From CAZXYF01 sp964644705 (GTDB lineage: Bacteria > Planctomycetota > Brocadiia > SM23-32): a stretch of DNA of 8,632 nt. Below, piece by piece: positions 1 to 7,006 of this stretch. Position 1 is the stretch's first letter. Every line of letters begins with the position of its first letter. The notes beneath the pieces are model-generated. The model saw only the letters and a program-made list of their open reading frames with translations. It was not told the DNA's origin and ran no database searches. The translations under genes were made by a program, and so were the position numbers. The stretch lies in the NCBI GenBank assembly GCA_964644705.1, contig CAZXYF010000129.1, forward strand, positions 1-8,632, in the 5' to 3' direction.

Positions 1-38
1 GGCTCGCGCTGGCGGAGGCGTCTCAGAAACACCTGCAT
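1..38 (-). CDS. Possible start of a further gene downstream of valS (partial)
   Basis: Reading the minus strand beyond valS, an ATG at base 38 opens a frame that stays open to the window edge (12 codons, beginning MQVFLRRLRQRE). An AGGG about ten bases before the ATG could be a ribosome binding site, and an in-frame TAG lies just upstream, so the ATG would be the true start. It would be the fourth gene of the lysC-cimA-valS run, 46 bases after the valS stop. Twelve codons are too few to recognise a family, and chance is a real alternative. Confidence 0.3.
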   Translation of the reverse strand, partial: MQVFLRRLRQRE

Positions 39-84
39 TCTGTGCTATCCCTATGTGGCGGGAACAAAGTCCAGGTCGCTCAGC

Positions 85-2790
85 TTAATCCAGTTCCGCC
101 AGATTCTGAATCACCTTCTGCAGTTTTTCACGAAGTTCCTCCGCACGGTTCTTCTGACGCTCCACAACTTCATCAGGTGCATTCGCGAGAAAGTCTGGAT
201 TGTGGAGTTGTTCCTCGATTTTGGAGATGTGATCCTCCACATCCGCTTTCTGCGCTTTCAGACGCTCCCGTTCCTCCTCGATATCGATCAAACCGCTGAG
301 TTCAAAGAACACCTCGGTGGTTTCCACAACGCTGGCGGCCGACTGCGATGGTTTTTCAACATCCACCCCATGTTCAATGTTCTCGAACAGCCCCATGGTC
401 TGGAGGAATTCAGCTCGTTTCTCCACCACCGCATCGGTGGTTGCATCGGGACAGGAGATGACCACGCGCATGGGAGTATTCTCGGCGATGCCTTTATCTT
501 TTCGCAGGCGACGGCCCGCGCTGATTATTTTCTGGAGGAATTCCATCTCCTCCTCCATCTCCTCGTCACGCATATCGTCACTGACTTCGGGCCACTCCGC
601 CACGATCAGGGCATCGGATTCCATGCGTTCTGAGGTCACCGGCGCGCCTTCGTCCGCGGCATCTTTCAACTGGTGCCACAGGGCCTCGGTCATATAGGGG
701 ATGAACGGATGCAGGATACGCAGCGATTGGTCCAACACGGAAGCCAGGGTTTCCCGCGCACACGCTCTGGCAACCGGGTCGTCCGACTCACGCAGCCGGA
801 TTTTGGCTTCCTCCAGATACCAGTCGCAGAACTCGTGCCAGAAGAAATCATAGATCGACTGAGCCGCTTCATTCGTTCGGAACTCTTCCAGATAGCCATC
901 AACCTCATCGATGGTGGCCATCAGGCGGCTGACAATCCACTGATCCTCAAACGTCCGTTCCTGCTCAATTTGTTCCGCGCTCAGATCCGGAGCCTCATCG
1001 TCCTCTTCTTCCAGATTCATGAACGTGAACCGGGAGGCATTCCAGACCTTGTTGGCAAAGTTCCGTCCCATCTCAAACTTCGACTCGCTCAGTTTGATGT
1101 CCTGTCCTTCGGTGGTCAGCATGATCAGGCTAAACCGCACCGCATCGGCCCCGTACTGCTCGATCATTTCGATAGGATCGATGCCGTTGCCCAGGGACTT
1201 CGACATTTTCCGGCCCATCTCATCGAGAATGGTGCCATGAATCAGCACGTCACTGAAGGGGACCTCATCCATCAGTTCCAGTCCCATCATCACCATGCGC
1301 GCCACCCAGAAGTAGATGATACCCCGGTCGGTGACGAGCGTGTCGGTCGGATAATACGTTTTCAGATCCTCGGTCTCCTCGGGCCATCCGAGCGTGCTGA
1401 AGGGCCATAGCGCGCTGGAGAACCAGGTATCCAGCACATCTTCATCCTGTTTCAGCTCCGTATGACCGCATTCCGGGCAGCTATCGGGATGTTCCCGGGC
1501 GACCACCGTATTTTCGCAATCCTGGCAGTAATACACCGGCAGGCGGTGGCCCCACCAGATCTGGCGGCTGATGCACCAGTCACGGACGTTTTCGAGCCAG
1601 CTGAGATAGTAATCTTCCCACCGTTCGGGATGGAAGCTCACGTCACCGTTTTTGGTGGCCTCAATCGCCTTTTCGGCCAGTGGACGCATCTTCACAAACC
1701 ACTGATCCGACAGATACGGTTCGATCACGCAGTTACATCGGTAACAGTGACCGACCGAATGAACGTGGGGTTCAATGGTCTCCAGTTCTTCGTGCTTGTG
1801 CAGATCTTCAACCAGTGCCTCACGGCATTCCAGCCGATCCATGCCCTCATACTTCTCACCGGCCTCAAACGTCATACAACCTTCCTCGTCGATGACCTGT
1901 ATTACATCCAGATCGTGACGTTCGCCAATATCGTAATCGTCTGCATCATGCGCCGGTGTCACTTTGACGGCACCCGTTCCGAACTCCGGATCAACCCACT
2001 CATCCGCCACGATGGGTATTTCCCGTCCCAGTATGGGGAGGATAAGCGTTTTACCCACCAGATGTTTGTACCGTTCGTCGTCCGGATTAACCGCAACCGC
2101 GGTGTCCCCGAGCATCGTCTCCGGCCGTGTGGTGGCCACCGTCAGATACTGATGGGTATCTTCTTTGAACGAATACTGAATGTACCACAGGTGCCCATCG
2201 TGTTCTTCATGCTCCACTTCATCATCGGCCAGAGCTGTTCCGCAGCGCGGACACCAGTTGATAATGTATTTACCGCGATAGATGAGACCCCGTTCGTGCA
2301 GCTGCATAAACGTTTCCAGCACCGCATCGCTCAGTCCTTCATCCATCGTGAAACGTTCCCGGTCCCAGTCCAGTGAGGATCCAAGACGTCGCAGCTGGTT
2401 CGTAATCCGGTCACCGTATTCCTCCCGCCAGTCCCAGACGCGATCGATAAATTTGTCGCGTCCAACGTCCCAGCGGTGAAGCCCTTCTTTTGCAAGTTCC
2501 TGTTCCACGACGTTCTGCGTCGCGATACCGGCGTGGTCGGTACCCGGAACCCACAGCGCGTTATCTCCCTGCATGCGCCGCCAGCGGATCATGATGTCCT
2601 GCAGGGTATTGTTGAGAGCATGCCCGATGTGCAGTTCCCCCGTCACGTTCGGCGGCGGGATAACGATGGTATATGGGTCTCCGGAATCATCGGCCTCCGG
2701 ATGAAAGTATTTACCCTCTTCCCAGAAATGATAAATCGGAGCTTCGATCTTCTCAGGGTCATATCGTTTGCCAACTTCGATATCAATCAT
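85..2790 (-). CDS. valS: Valyl-tRNA synthetase
   Basis: Cytoplasmic class Ia synthetase that activates valine with ATP, loads it onto tRNA-Val and hydrolyses mischarged threonine. The 901 residues are the normal family length. The signature HIGH is at residues 54-57 within PPPNVTGELHIGH, and KMSKS is at 528-532. The editing domain (about 200-330) shows TTRPETMLGDT at 220-230 and an HD..DY motif at 281-286. Cysteine pairs at 180/183, 349/352, 422/425 and 438/441 look like zinc knuckles of this subfamily. The anticodon-binding helical domain covers about 610-770. The charged C-terminal stretch 836-898 is the coiled-coil tRNA arm typical of ValS and absent from IleS and LeuS. The start has a modest AGGA about ten bases upstream. 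It lies 33 bases after cimA on the same strand, probably in one transcript. A very acidic patch occurs at 593-602. The identification is secure. Confidence 0.98.
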   Translation of the reverse strand: MIDIEVGKRYDPEKIEAPIYHFWEEGKYFHPEADDSGDPYTIVIPPPNVTGELHIGHALNNTLQDIMIRWRRMQGDNALWVPGTDHAGIATQNVVEQELAKEGLHRWDVGRDKFIDRVWDWREEYGDRITNQLRRLGSSLDWDRERFTMDEGLSDAVLETFMQLHERGLIYRGKYIINWCPRCGTALADDEVEHEEHDGHLWYIQYSFKEDTHQYLTVATTRPETMLGDTAVAVNPDDERYKHLVGKTLILPILGREIPIVADEWVDPEFGTGAVKVTPAHDADDYDIGERHDLDVIQVIDEEGCMTFEAGEKYEGMDRLECREALVEDLHKHEELETIEPHVHSVGHCYRCNCVIEPYLSDQWFVKMRPLAEKAIEATKNGDVSFHPERWEDYYLSWLENVRDWCISRQIWWGHRLPVYYCQDCENTVVAREHPDSCPECGHTELKQDEDVLDTWFSSALWPFSTLGWPEETEDLKTYYPTDTLVTDRGIIYFWVARMVMMGLELMDEVPFSDVLIHGTILDEMGRKMSKSLGNGIDPIEMIEQYGADAVRFSLIMLTTEGQDIKLSESKFEMGRNFANKVWNASRFTFMNLEEEDDEAPDLSAEQIEQERTFEDQWIVSRLMATIDEVDGYLEEFRTNEAAQSIYDFFWHEFCDWYLEEAKIRLRESDDPVARACARETLASVLDQSLRILHPFIPYMTEALWHQLKDAADEGAPVTSERMESDALIVAEWPEVSDDMRDEEMEEEMEFLQKIISAGRRLRKDKGIAENTPMRVVISCPDATTDAVVEKRAEFLQTMGLFENIEHGVDVEKPSQSAASVVETTEVFFELSGLIDIEEERERLKAQKADVEDHISKIEEQLHNPDFLANAPDEVVERQKNRAEELREKLQKVIQNLAELD

Positions 2791-2823
2791 GGTGTGTGTC
2801 CTACCAGAAGTAGCAGATCCAGT

Positions 2824-4428
2824 TTATGAGTTCTCATCCGCTTCCATCAGCAGTTTGTATTCAATGCTGTCAATCAACGCTTCCCAGCTCGCCTCAATAA
2901 TATTTTCGCTCACTCCCACGCTCCCCCACGTATGGGATTGATCGGTGGTTTGAATCACCACCCGCACGCGGGCCGCGGTGGCCTCCCGGGGGTTGATGAC
3001 CCTGACCATGAAATCGCTCAGGTGCATCTCTTTAAGCACCGGGAAATGTGGCTCAAGTGCTTTCCGAAGCGCCCCATCCAGCGCGTTCACCGGCCCATCC
3101 CCTTCACTGGCCGTGTGCTCCCGCGTGCCATTGACCGACAGTTTCACGTTTGCGTCGGTAACGAGCGGTGAGCGCTCGTGTTTCATGGTGTTCACATGAT
3201 ACCCATCCACGTCGAAGAAACTGCGATACATGCCCGATTCTTTCTTGGCCAGAAGCACGAATGAGCCTTCAGCCGCTTCGAATTGGTAGCCCTCGTTCTC
3301 CAGCTCGGCAACACGGTTCAGTATGCGCGACATCACCTTTTTGTCCTGATCGATGCCGTGGCGTTCGAACATCTCACGAACCGTGGCTTTCCCCGACAGT
3401 TCACTGACCAGGAAGCGCCGTTCATTCCCCACCAGTGACGGATCGATGTGCTCGTAGGTCAGTTCATCTTTCAACATGGCGTCCACATGCAGACCACCTT
3501 TATGGGCAAAAGCGCTGGTCCCCACAAACGGCTGGTCCCCCCGGAACATCATGTTCGCCTCTTCGTATGCAAACCGACTCAATTCGGTCAGCCTTTTCAG
3601 ATTCTCCCCCCCGATCGCATCGTATGGTGTTTTCAGTTCAATGATCGGGATGCCCACGCATAGATCCATGTTGCCGCAGCGTTCGCCGAATCCGTTCAAT
3701 GTGCCCTGGATATGGCGGGCACCGCATTGAACAGAAGCAACGGAGTTGGCCACCGCCAGACCACTGTCATCGTGACAGTGAATCCCGACCGGCATGTCCA
3801 CGGCTTCGCATACACGTTTCGTGCCCTCAGCAATTTCTGACGTCAACCCCCCACCATTGGTATCGCAGAGCACGATCCAATCCGCACCGGCATCCGCGGC
3901 CACCCGCGCCACCTTCATCGCGTGTTCTCCGCCTTCCTTCAGTCCATCGAAAAAATGTTCTGCATCCAGAATGACCTCCCGGTCATGTTTTTTCAGGTAT
4001 TTGATCGAATCCTCCACCATGCGCAGGTTTTCATCCAGGCTCGTATCCAACACCTTTTCCACGTGCATATCCCACGCTTTGGCCACGATGGTAACAACGG
4101 GTGTTTCCGCAGCCAGCAGAGCCTCCAGCCCGCGGTCATCCTCACATTGTGTCTCCGCCCGGCGGGTGCTCCCAAAGGCGGCAAGCCGGGCCGTATCCAG
4201 ATCCAGGTCCTGCGCCCGCTCAAAGAATTCGGCATCCTTGGGATTCGACAGAGGGAATCCGCCCTCAATGTAATGCACCCCGATACCGTCGAGCTTCCGT
4301 GCCACTTCCAATTTTTCTTCAAGAGACAACGAGACACCTTCGGCCTGGCATCCATCTCTGAGGGTCGTATCGTATATATATATCTGATCCTGTTTTTTAT
4401 TCATCTCTTCCATGAAATTGAAGGTCAT
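2824..4428 (-). CDS. cimA: (R)-citramalate synthase
   Basis: Condenses pyruvate with acetyl-CoA to give (R)-citramalate, the first step of isoleucine synthesis that bypasses threonine. The 534 residues fit the long CimA type. The N-terminal DRE-TIM barrel has YDTTLRDG at 19-26, a metal-binding HCHDD at 217-221 and GFGERCGNMDL at 246-256. The run YIEGGFPLSNPKD at 53-65 is the CimA-like version; LeuA differs there. Residues about 395-530 form the C-terminal LeuA-type regulatory domain (GPVNALDGAL at 445-454, WGSVGVSENI at 501-510), so isoleucine feedback is expected from the family. The start is uncertain: ATGs at 4428, 4413 and 4404 are all possible and none has a well-spaced Shine-Dalgarno. 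The 4404 ATG opens onto an AT-rich MNKKQ start and is attractive. It sits between lysC and valS. An isopropylmalate or homocitrate synthase is the less likely alternative. Confidence 0.93.
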   Translation of the reverse strand: MTFNFMEEMNKKQDQIYIYDTTLRDGCQAEGVSLSLEEKLEVARKLDGIGVHYIEGGFPLSNPKDAEFFERAQDLDLDTARLAAFGSTRRAETQCEDDRGLEALLAAETPVVTIVAKAWDMHVEKVLDTSLDENLRMVEDSIKYLKKHDREVILDAEHFFDGLKEGGEHAMKVARVAADAGADWIVLCDTNGGGLTSEIAEGTKRVCEAVDMPVGIHCHDDSGLAVANSVASVQCGARHIQGTLNGFGERCGNMDLCVGIPIIELKTPYDAIGGENLKRLTELSRFAYEEANMMFRGDQPFVGTSAFAHKGGLHVDAMLKDELTYEHIDPSLVGNERRFLVSELSGKATVREMFERHGIDQDKKVMSRILNRVAELENEGYQFEAAEGSFVLLAKKESGMYRSFFDVDGYHVNTMKHERSPLVTDANVKLSVNGTREHTASEGDGPVNALDGALRKALEPHFPVLKEMHLSDFMVRVINPREATAARVRVVIQTTDQSHTWGSVGVSENIIEASWEALIDSIEYKLLMEADENS

Positions 4429-4492
4429 ACGAGAAAATCAACCAGCTCATATCGTCTTCATCTGCACCATAGCTTGGCCACCGGATTGCAAC

Positions 4493-4981
4493 TTAGAGCT
4501 CGAAGGCCTCATGCACCGCATTAAGTGCCCGTTCGCCGTCATCGGCATCAACCACCACCGATATTTTGATCTCCGAAGTGCTGATCATCTGGATATTCAC
4601 CCGTTCCTCCGACATCGCCTCAAACATCCGTTCGGCCACACCGGTATGGCTGCGCATACCCACGCCCACGATGCTCACCTTCGCCACATCCTCATCCACT
4701 TCCAGCGATCCGGCGTTGAGTTCCTCGGCGAGTCGTTTGGCCGTCGCTCGGGCCGCCGGCAGATCGCTTTTGATCACCGTAAAGGTGAGGTCGGTCGTGC
4801 CGGCCGCGCTCACATTCTGAACGATCACATCCACGTTCACGTTGTCGCTGGCGATTCCACCGAAGATGCGGGCCGCGATGCCGGGGGTATCCGGCACATC
4901 CCGAATGGTAACTTTCGCCTCATTCATCTCCAGAGCAGCACCGCGCACATCAACCTGTTCCATATCTTCTACTTGTGTCAC
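4493..4981 (-). CDS. Candidate internal start: aspartate kinase beta subunit nested in lysC
   Basis: In Bacillus, Corynebacterium and related enzymes the aspartokinase regulatory (beta) subunit is translated from an in-frame start inside lysC, near codon 250. Here codon 240 is GTG (4981-4979). It is preceded on the minus strand by the purine-rich AAGGAGAAGGAA (4998-4987), whose second part lies about five bases from the GTG. This is a much better ribosome site than the one before the full-length ATG. The product would be 162 residues and contain exactly the two ACT domains. An ATG at codon 246 (4963) is the alternative start and corresponds in position to known beta starts. Caution: the same bases encode the Gly-Glu-Gly-Glu-Gly linker, so the match to a Shine-Dalgarno may be incidental. 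Confidence 0.45.
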   Translation of the reverse strand: MTQVEDMEQVDVRGAALEMNEAKVTIRDVPDTPGIAARIFGGIASDNVNVDVIVQNVSAAGTTDLTFTVIKSDLPAARATAKRLAEELNAGSLEVDEDVAKVSIVGVGMRSHTGVAERMFEAMSEERVNIQMISTSEIKISVVVDADDGERALNAVHEAFEL

Positions 4982-5698
4982 GAGCGTTCCTTCTCCTTCA
5001 CCAGAGCTCGACCGAACTCGAAAGGGGACATTGAATCGTTTCGCAATTTCCACGGCCCGGGAATGCATCACACGTGCTCCCAGACTGGCCAGTTCAAGCA
5101 TCTCATCGTAATCAACCACCTCCATCCGCGAGGCATCGGTCACCTGCCGCGGGTCCGCAGTGTAAATCCCGTCCACGTCCGTATAGATGTCACAGCGGGT
5201 AGCATCAAGCGCCGCAGCCAGGGCCACCGCCGTCGTATCCGATCCGCCCCGTCCCAGCGTCGTGATATTGTCCTCGGAATCAATACCCTGAAACCCGGCA
5301 ACAATCACGATCTGATCCCGATTGAGCTCCTGATTCAATCGGTCGGTATTGATCGTTTTTATCTTGGCCTTGCTGGATACGCTATCGGTGCGAATGCCCG
5401 CCTGTGCCCCGGTGAGGCTGATCGCTTCATACCCCTCGGCGTGGATTGCAATGGCCATTAACGCAATGGACATCTGTTCCCCCACGGCCATCAGCATGTC
5501 CATCTCCCGGGGATCGGGTTCGGAATGCAATTTACGGGCTTTTTCGATCAGCTGATCGGTTTGATCACCCATCGCACTCACCACAACCACAACCTGGTTG
5601 CCCTGCTGGAATTCGTTAACCGCACGCCGGGCCGCCAGCTGAAGTTTCTCCGGGGTTGATACGGATGAACCACCGAATTTCTGCACTACCAGAGCCAT
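4493..5698 (-). CDS. lysC: Aspartate kinase (two-ACT-domain, alpha/beta type)
   Basis: Phosphorylates aspartate to 4-phospho-aspartate, the entry reaction to lysine/diaminopimelate, threonine and methionine. The 401-residue length is that of monofunctional aspartokinases such as Bacillus LysC and Corynebacterium Ask. The amino-acid-kinase domain carries KFGGSS at 7-12, GRGGSDTTA at 149-157 and YTDVDGIYTADPR at 172-184. Two ACT domains follow at about 262-330 and 340-401, with the effector-site signatures QNVS at 294-297 and STSEIKIS at 373-380. The family pattern suggests lysine and/or threonine feedback. KFGGSS so near the N-terminus fixes the ATG, although the ribosome site is poor (AGGA 14 bases away). 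It is the first gene of the lysC-cimA-valS run and is divergent from thiD. An internal ribosome start near codon 240 may yield a separate ACT-only subunit (own entry). Confidence 0.97.
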   Translation of the reverse strand: MALVVQKFGGSSVSTPEKLQLAARRAVNEFQQGNQVVVVVSAMGDQTDQLIEKARKLHSEPDPREMDMLMAVGEQMSIALMAIAIHAEGYEAISLTGAQAGIRTDSVSSKAKIKTINTDRLNQELNRDQIVIVAGFQGIDSEDNITTLGRGGSDTTAVALAAALDATRCDIYTDVDGIYTADPRQVTDASRMEVVDYDEMLELASLGARVMHSRAVEIAKRFNVPFRVRSSSGEGEGTLVTQVEDMEQVDVRGAALEMNEAKVTIRDVPDTPGIAARIFGGIASDNVNVDVIVQNVSAAGTTDLTFTVIKSDLPAARATAKRLAEELNAGSLEVDEDVAKVSIVGVGMRSHTGVAERMFEAMSEERVNIQMISTSEIKISVVVDADDGERALNAVHEAFEL

Positions 5699-5724
5699 TT
5701 GAATTCAACCATTCCTGTAACAGG
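5699..5724 (-). promoter_or_regulatory. Two short palindromes in the lysC leader
   Basis: Directly before the lysC ATG there is a perfect 10-bp palindrome TTGAATTCAA (5699-5708). Six bases further upstream is CCTGTAACAGG (5714-5724, 5-bp arms around one base). The only Shine-Dalgarno-like AGGA of lysC lies in the second palindrome. They could be operator or leader-structure elements controlling the operon. No T-tract, leader peptide or lysine riboswitch architecture is visible. Palindromes this short occur by chance. Confidence 0.2.
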
Positions 5725-5784
5725 TGTTCTATGAACAACAATAATGCGATACGGGGCGTGGAGACGGCGACACTCTTCGTCCCG

Positions 5785-5813
5785 TTGTAATCTGTCCCTG
5801 AACCGCTTATGGT
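5785..5813 (+). promoter_or_regulatory. Candidate sigma-70-type promoter for thiD
   Basis: TTGTAA (5785-5790) and TATGGT (5808-5813) are separated by 17 bases, each matching four of six consensus positions. Transcription would begin near 5820, about 40 bases before the preferred thiD ATG. That placement argues against the in-frame upstream ATG at 5809, which would fall inside the -10 element. Its -10 overlaps the candidate lysC -10 on the other strand. Confidence 0.3.
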
Positions 5814-5837
5814 ATTCTCCAGGTCGTTTTTCTTCAA
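5809..5837 (-). promoter_or_regulatory. Candidate sigma-70-type promoter for the lysC operon
   Basis: On the minus strand TTGAAG (5837-5832) and TACCAT (5814-5809) are separated by 17 bases, each four of six to consensus. Transcription would begin near 5802, leaving a leader of about 100 bases before lysC. The match is only moderate, but the spacing is ideal and no better candidate was found in the 161-base divergent gap. Confidence 0.28.
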
Positions 5838-5859
5838 GTGGAGGCACCCGCAAGCAATC

Positions 5860-6672
5860 ATGTCCAGTCATCAACACGGTCCCCCCAGAATCCTTACGAT
5901 CGCCGGCAGCGACAGCGGAGGCGGTGCCGGCATCCAGGCCGACCTCAAAACCATCACCGCGCTCGGCGGCTTCGGAATGAGCGCCATCACCGCTCTCACC
6001 GCTCAAAACACCTGTGAAGTGCGCGACGTGCATGTACCTCCCATTGAGTTCCTCCGGCTCCAGATCGATGCCGTTGCAGAGGATATCGGGGTTGATGCTG
6101 CCAAGACGGGAATGCTCTATAGCGCCCGCTGCATCCGGGCCGCCACCGCTTCGGTCGATGCCCACGACATCCCGCATCTGGTGGTGGATCCCGTAATGAT
6201 CGCCCAGGGAGGATCCCGGTTGCTGGAAAAAGAGGCCGGGGTTCAGCTGCAGGACCACCTCTTCCCCCATGCGGAGCTCGTCACTCCCAACTTGCTGGAA
6301 GCCGAAGTGCTCAGCGGACGGTCCGTGCGCACTCCGGAGCAGATGCGCGACGCTGCGCGGGAGATTAAAGACATGGGCCCCACGGCGGTACTGATCAAAG
6401 GCGGACACCTGAAAGACACTCCGGTGGACCTTCTGTATGCGGATGGTTCGTTCCACAAACTGGAATTTGAACGCATCGACACCACCAACACACATGGAAC
6501 GGGATGCACTTATTCAGCTGCAATCGCCACCTACCTGGGTGCGGGCATGGATATCGCTGACGCGGTGGGTAAGGCGCGGGAGTCCCTTCAGGTCGCCATT
6601 GAACAGGCTCTGCCTCTGGGAGCCGGACACGGTCCGCTCAACCACCGTGCCATGTTCAGCGAAAAACTTTAG
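5860..6672 (+). CDS. thiD: Hydroxymethylpyrimidine/phosphomethylpyrimidine kinase
   Basis: Phosphorylates 4-amino-5-hydroxymethyl-2-methylpyrimidine and then its monophosphate, giving the pyrimidine diphosphate used for thiamine synthesis. From the ATG at 5860 the protein has 270 residues, matching E. coli ThiD closely. The ribokinase-fold motifs are in order: AGSDSGGGAGIQADLKT (15-31), ITALTAQNT (43-51), VVDPVM (108-113), TPNLLEAE (142-149), KGGH (180-183) and NTHGTGCTYSAA (210-221). The last is the anion hole with the ThiD-type cysteine C216, where typical pyridoxal kinases have aspartate. The C-terminal GHGPLNH is also family-like. An in-frame ATG at 5809 would add 17 residues, but these are not family-like and overlap the candidate promoter. 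GTGGAGG at about 5838-5844 is a rather distant ribosome site. The gene stands alone, with no thiE, thiM or thiC beside it and no TPP riboswitch upstream. Confidence 0.95.
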   Translation: MSSHQHGPPRILTIAGSDSGGGAGIQADLKTITALGGFGMSAITALTAQNTCEVRDVHVPPIEFLRLQIDAVAEDIGVDAAKTGMLYSARCIRAATASVDAHDIPHLVVDPVMIAQGGSRLLEKEAGVQLQDHLFPHAELVTPNLLEAEVLSGRSVRTPEQMRDAAREIKDMGPTAVLIKGGHLKDTPVDLLYADGSFHKLEFERIDTTNTHGTGCTYSAAIATYLGAGMDIADAVGKARESLQVAIEQALPLGAGHGPLNHRAMFSEKL

Positions 6673-6711
6673 CCCCGGAGAAAACCTTTATCACGCACAC
6701 CTGCCCCCGGA

Positions 6712-6762
6712 CCTGTCCAAAATAGCGTTTCGAGAAGCATGATTCTTTGTCCTTATCATCGT
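6712..6762 (+). repeat. Dispersed direct repeat, copy 1
   Basis: Fifty-one bases here match 8582-8632 at 48 positions (mismatches at 6723, 6743 and 6752) with no gaps and in the same orientation, 1,870 bases apart. The shared block starts at CCTGTCCAAAA and runs through GCGTTTCGAGAAGCATGA. The second copy is cut by the window end, so the repeat is probably longer. It lies 40 bases after thiD, outside any convincing gene. Such identity between two intergenic sites implies a dispersed element. Confidence 0.85.
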
Positions 6763-6957
6763 CTTTACCATAATCTGCCGTTGTGTTTGGTGGTCTTAGT
6801 ATCGATGGAGAGGCACACAAAGGCAAAGACGAAGATAAAGAGGTTAGATACACCTCCCTAAACGTAATTGGGGGGTGGTTTGCGAGATGGACTGTATTCC
6901 CGGCTCAAAGTTACCGGAAAACCCGTTTGAAAACGCATTTTTGAACGTTTTGGACAG
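6713..6957. mobile_element. Candidate MITE-like non-coding element with terminal inverted repeats
   Basis: CTGTCCAAAA (6713-6722) is matched by its exact reverse complement TTTTGGACAG at 6948-6957, giving 10-bp terminal inverted repeats on a 245-base unit. Copy 2 at the window end extends this match to 11 bases. Inside, arms at 6751-6769 and 6822-6840 pair at 16 of 19 positions, with a second 6-bp pairing nested in the loop (6781-6786 with 6815-6820). No transposase or convincing ORF lies inside. The direct repeat ACCTGCCCCC flanks the unit (6699-6708 and 6963-6972), though it does not abut the ends as a clean target duplication would. The left end is proven repetitive by copy 2. The right boundary is inferred. 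Confidence 0.45.
6751..6840. other. Long imperfect hairpin inside the repeat element
   Basis: The 19-base arms 6751-6769 and 6822-6840 are inverted copies with three mismatches. The 52-base loop can fold further through TTGTGT/ACACAA. As it lies downstream of thiD it might limit read-through or protect the transcript end, but it lacks the GC-rich stem and T-tract of an intrinsic terminator. A structural role for the repeat element itself is the more natural reading. Confidence 0.4.
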
Positions 6958-6962
6958 CACTG

Positions 6963-7000
6963 ACCTGCCCCCCGCTGACGAGGCGTGAGGAAAAGCAGGT
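6963..7000 (+). promoter_or_regulatory. Possible hairpin over the folK-leader ribosome site
   Basis: ACCTGC (6963-6968) can pair with GCAGGT (6995-7000). The second arm contains the beginning of the strong AGGTGGTGAT ribosome site of the 19-codon leader ORF, so pairing could hide it. Six pairs across a 26-base loop is weak support, and no ligand-binding architecture is recognised. Confidence 0.2.
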
Positions 7001-7006
7001 GGTGAT

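Noticed and set aside
1462..2376. A 304-codon plus-strand ORF opposite valS
   Set aside because: Antisense to the catalytic and editing domains of ValS, with no ribosome site or domain recognised. It is a shadow of codon bias.
4388..4441. A 17-codon leader ORF (starting MSWLIFSYD) overlapping the cimA start region on the minus strand
   Set aside because: It has no Shine-Dalgarno, only one isoleucine and no terminator hairpin, so there is no support for attenuation. It is most likely chance in the 64-base gap and the uncertain cimA N-terminus.
4412..5461. A 349-codon plus-strand ORF opposite lysC
   Set aside because: It lies almost entirely antisense to a clearly identified aspartate kinase, shows no recognisable domain and is His/Arg/Pro-rich, as antisense shadows of GC-rich genes are.
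5699..5859. TPP riboswitch for thiD or lysine riboswitch for lysC in the divergent gap
   Set aside because: None of the conserved core motifs of either riboswitch could be found, and the gap is too short for a lysine riboswitch plus promoter in addition to the thiD leader.
5686..6495. A 269-codon minus-strand ORF opposite thiD and into the divergent gap
   Set aside because: It covers the conserved motifs of thiD on the other strand, overlaps the lysC start and has no family resemblance.
6656..6853. A 65-codon minus-strand ORF through the repeat element
   Set aside because: It is low in recognisable content, with a Lys/Asp-rich run created by the repeat itself. The copy at 8582-8632 is open in a different frame, so the repeat is not conserved as protein.
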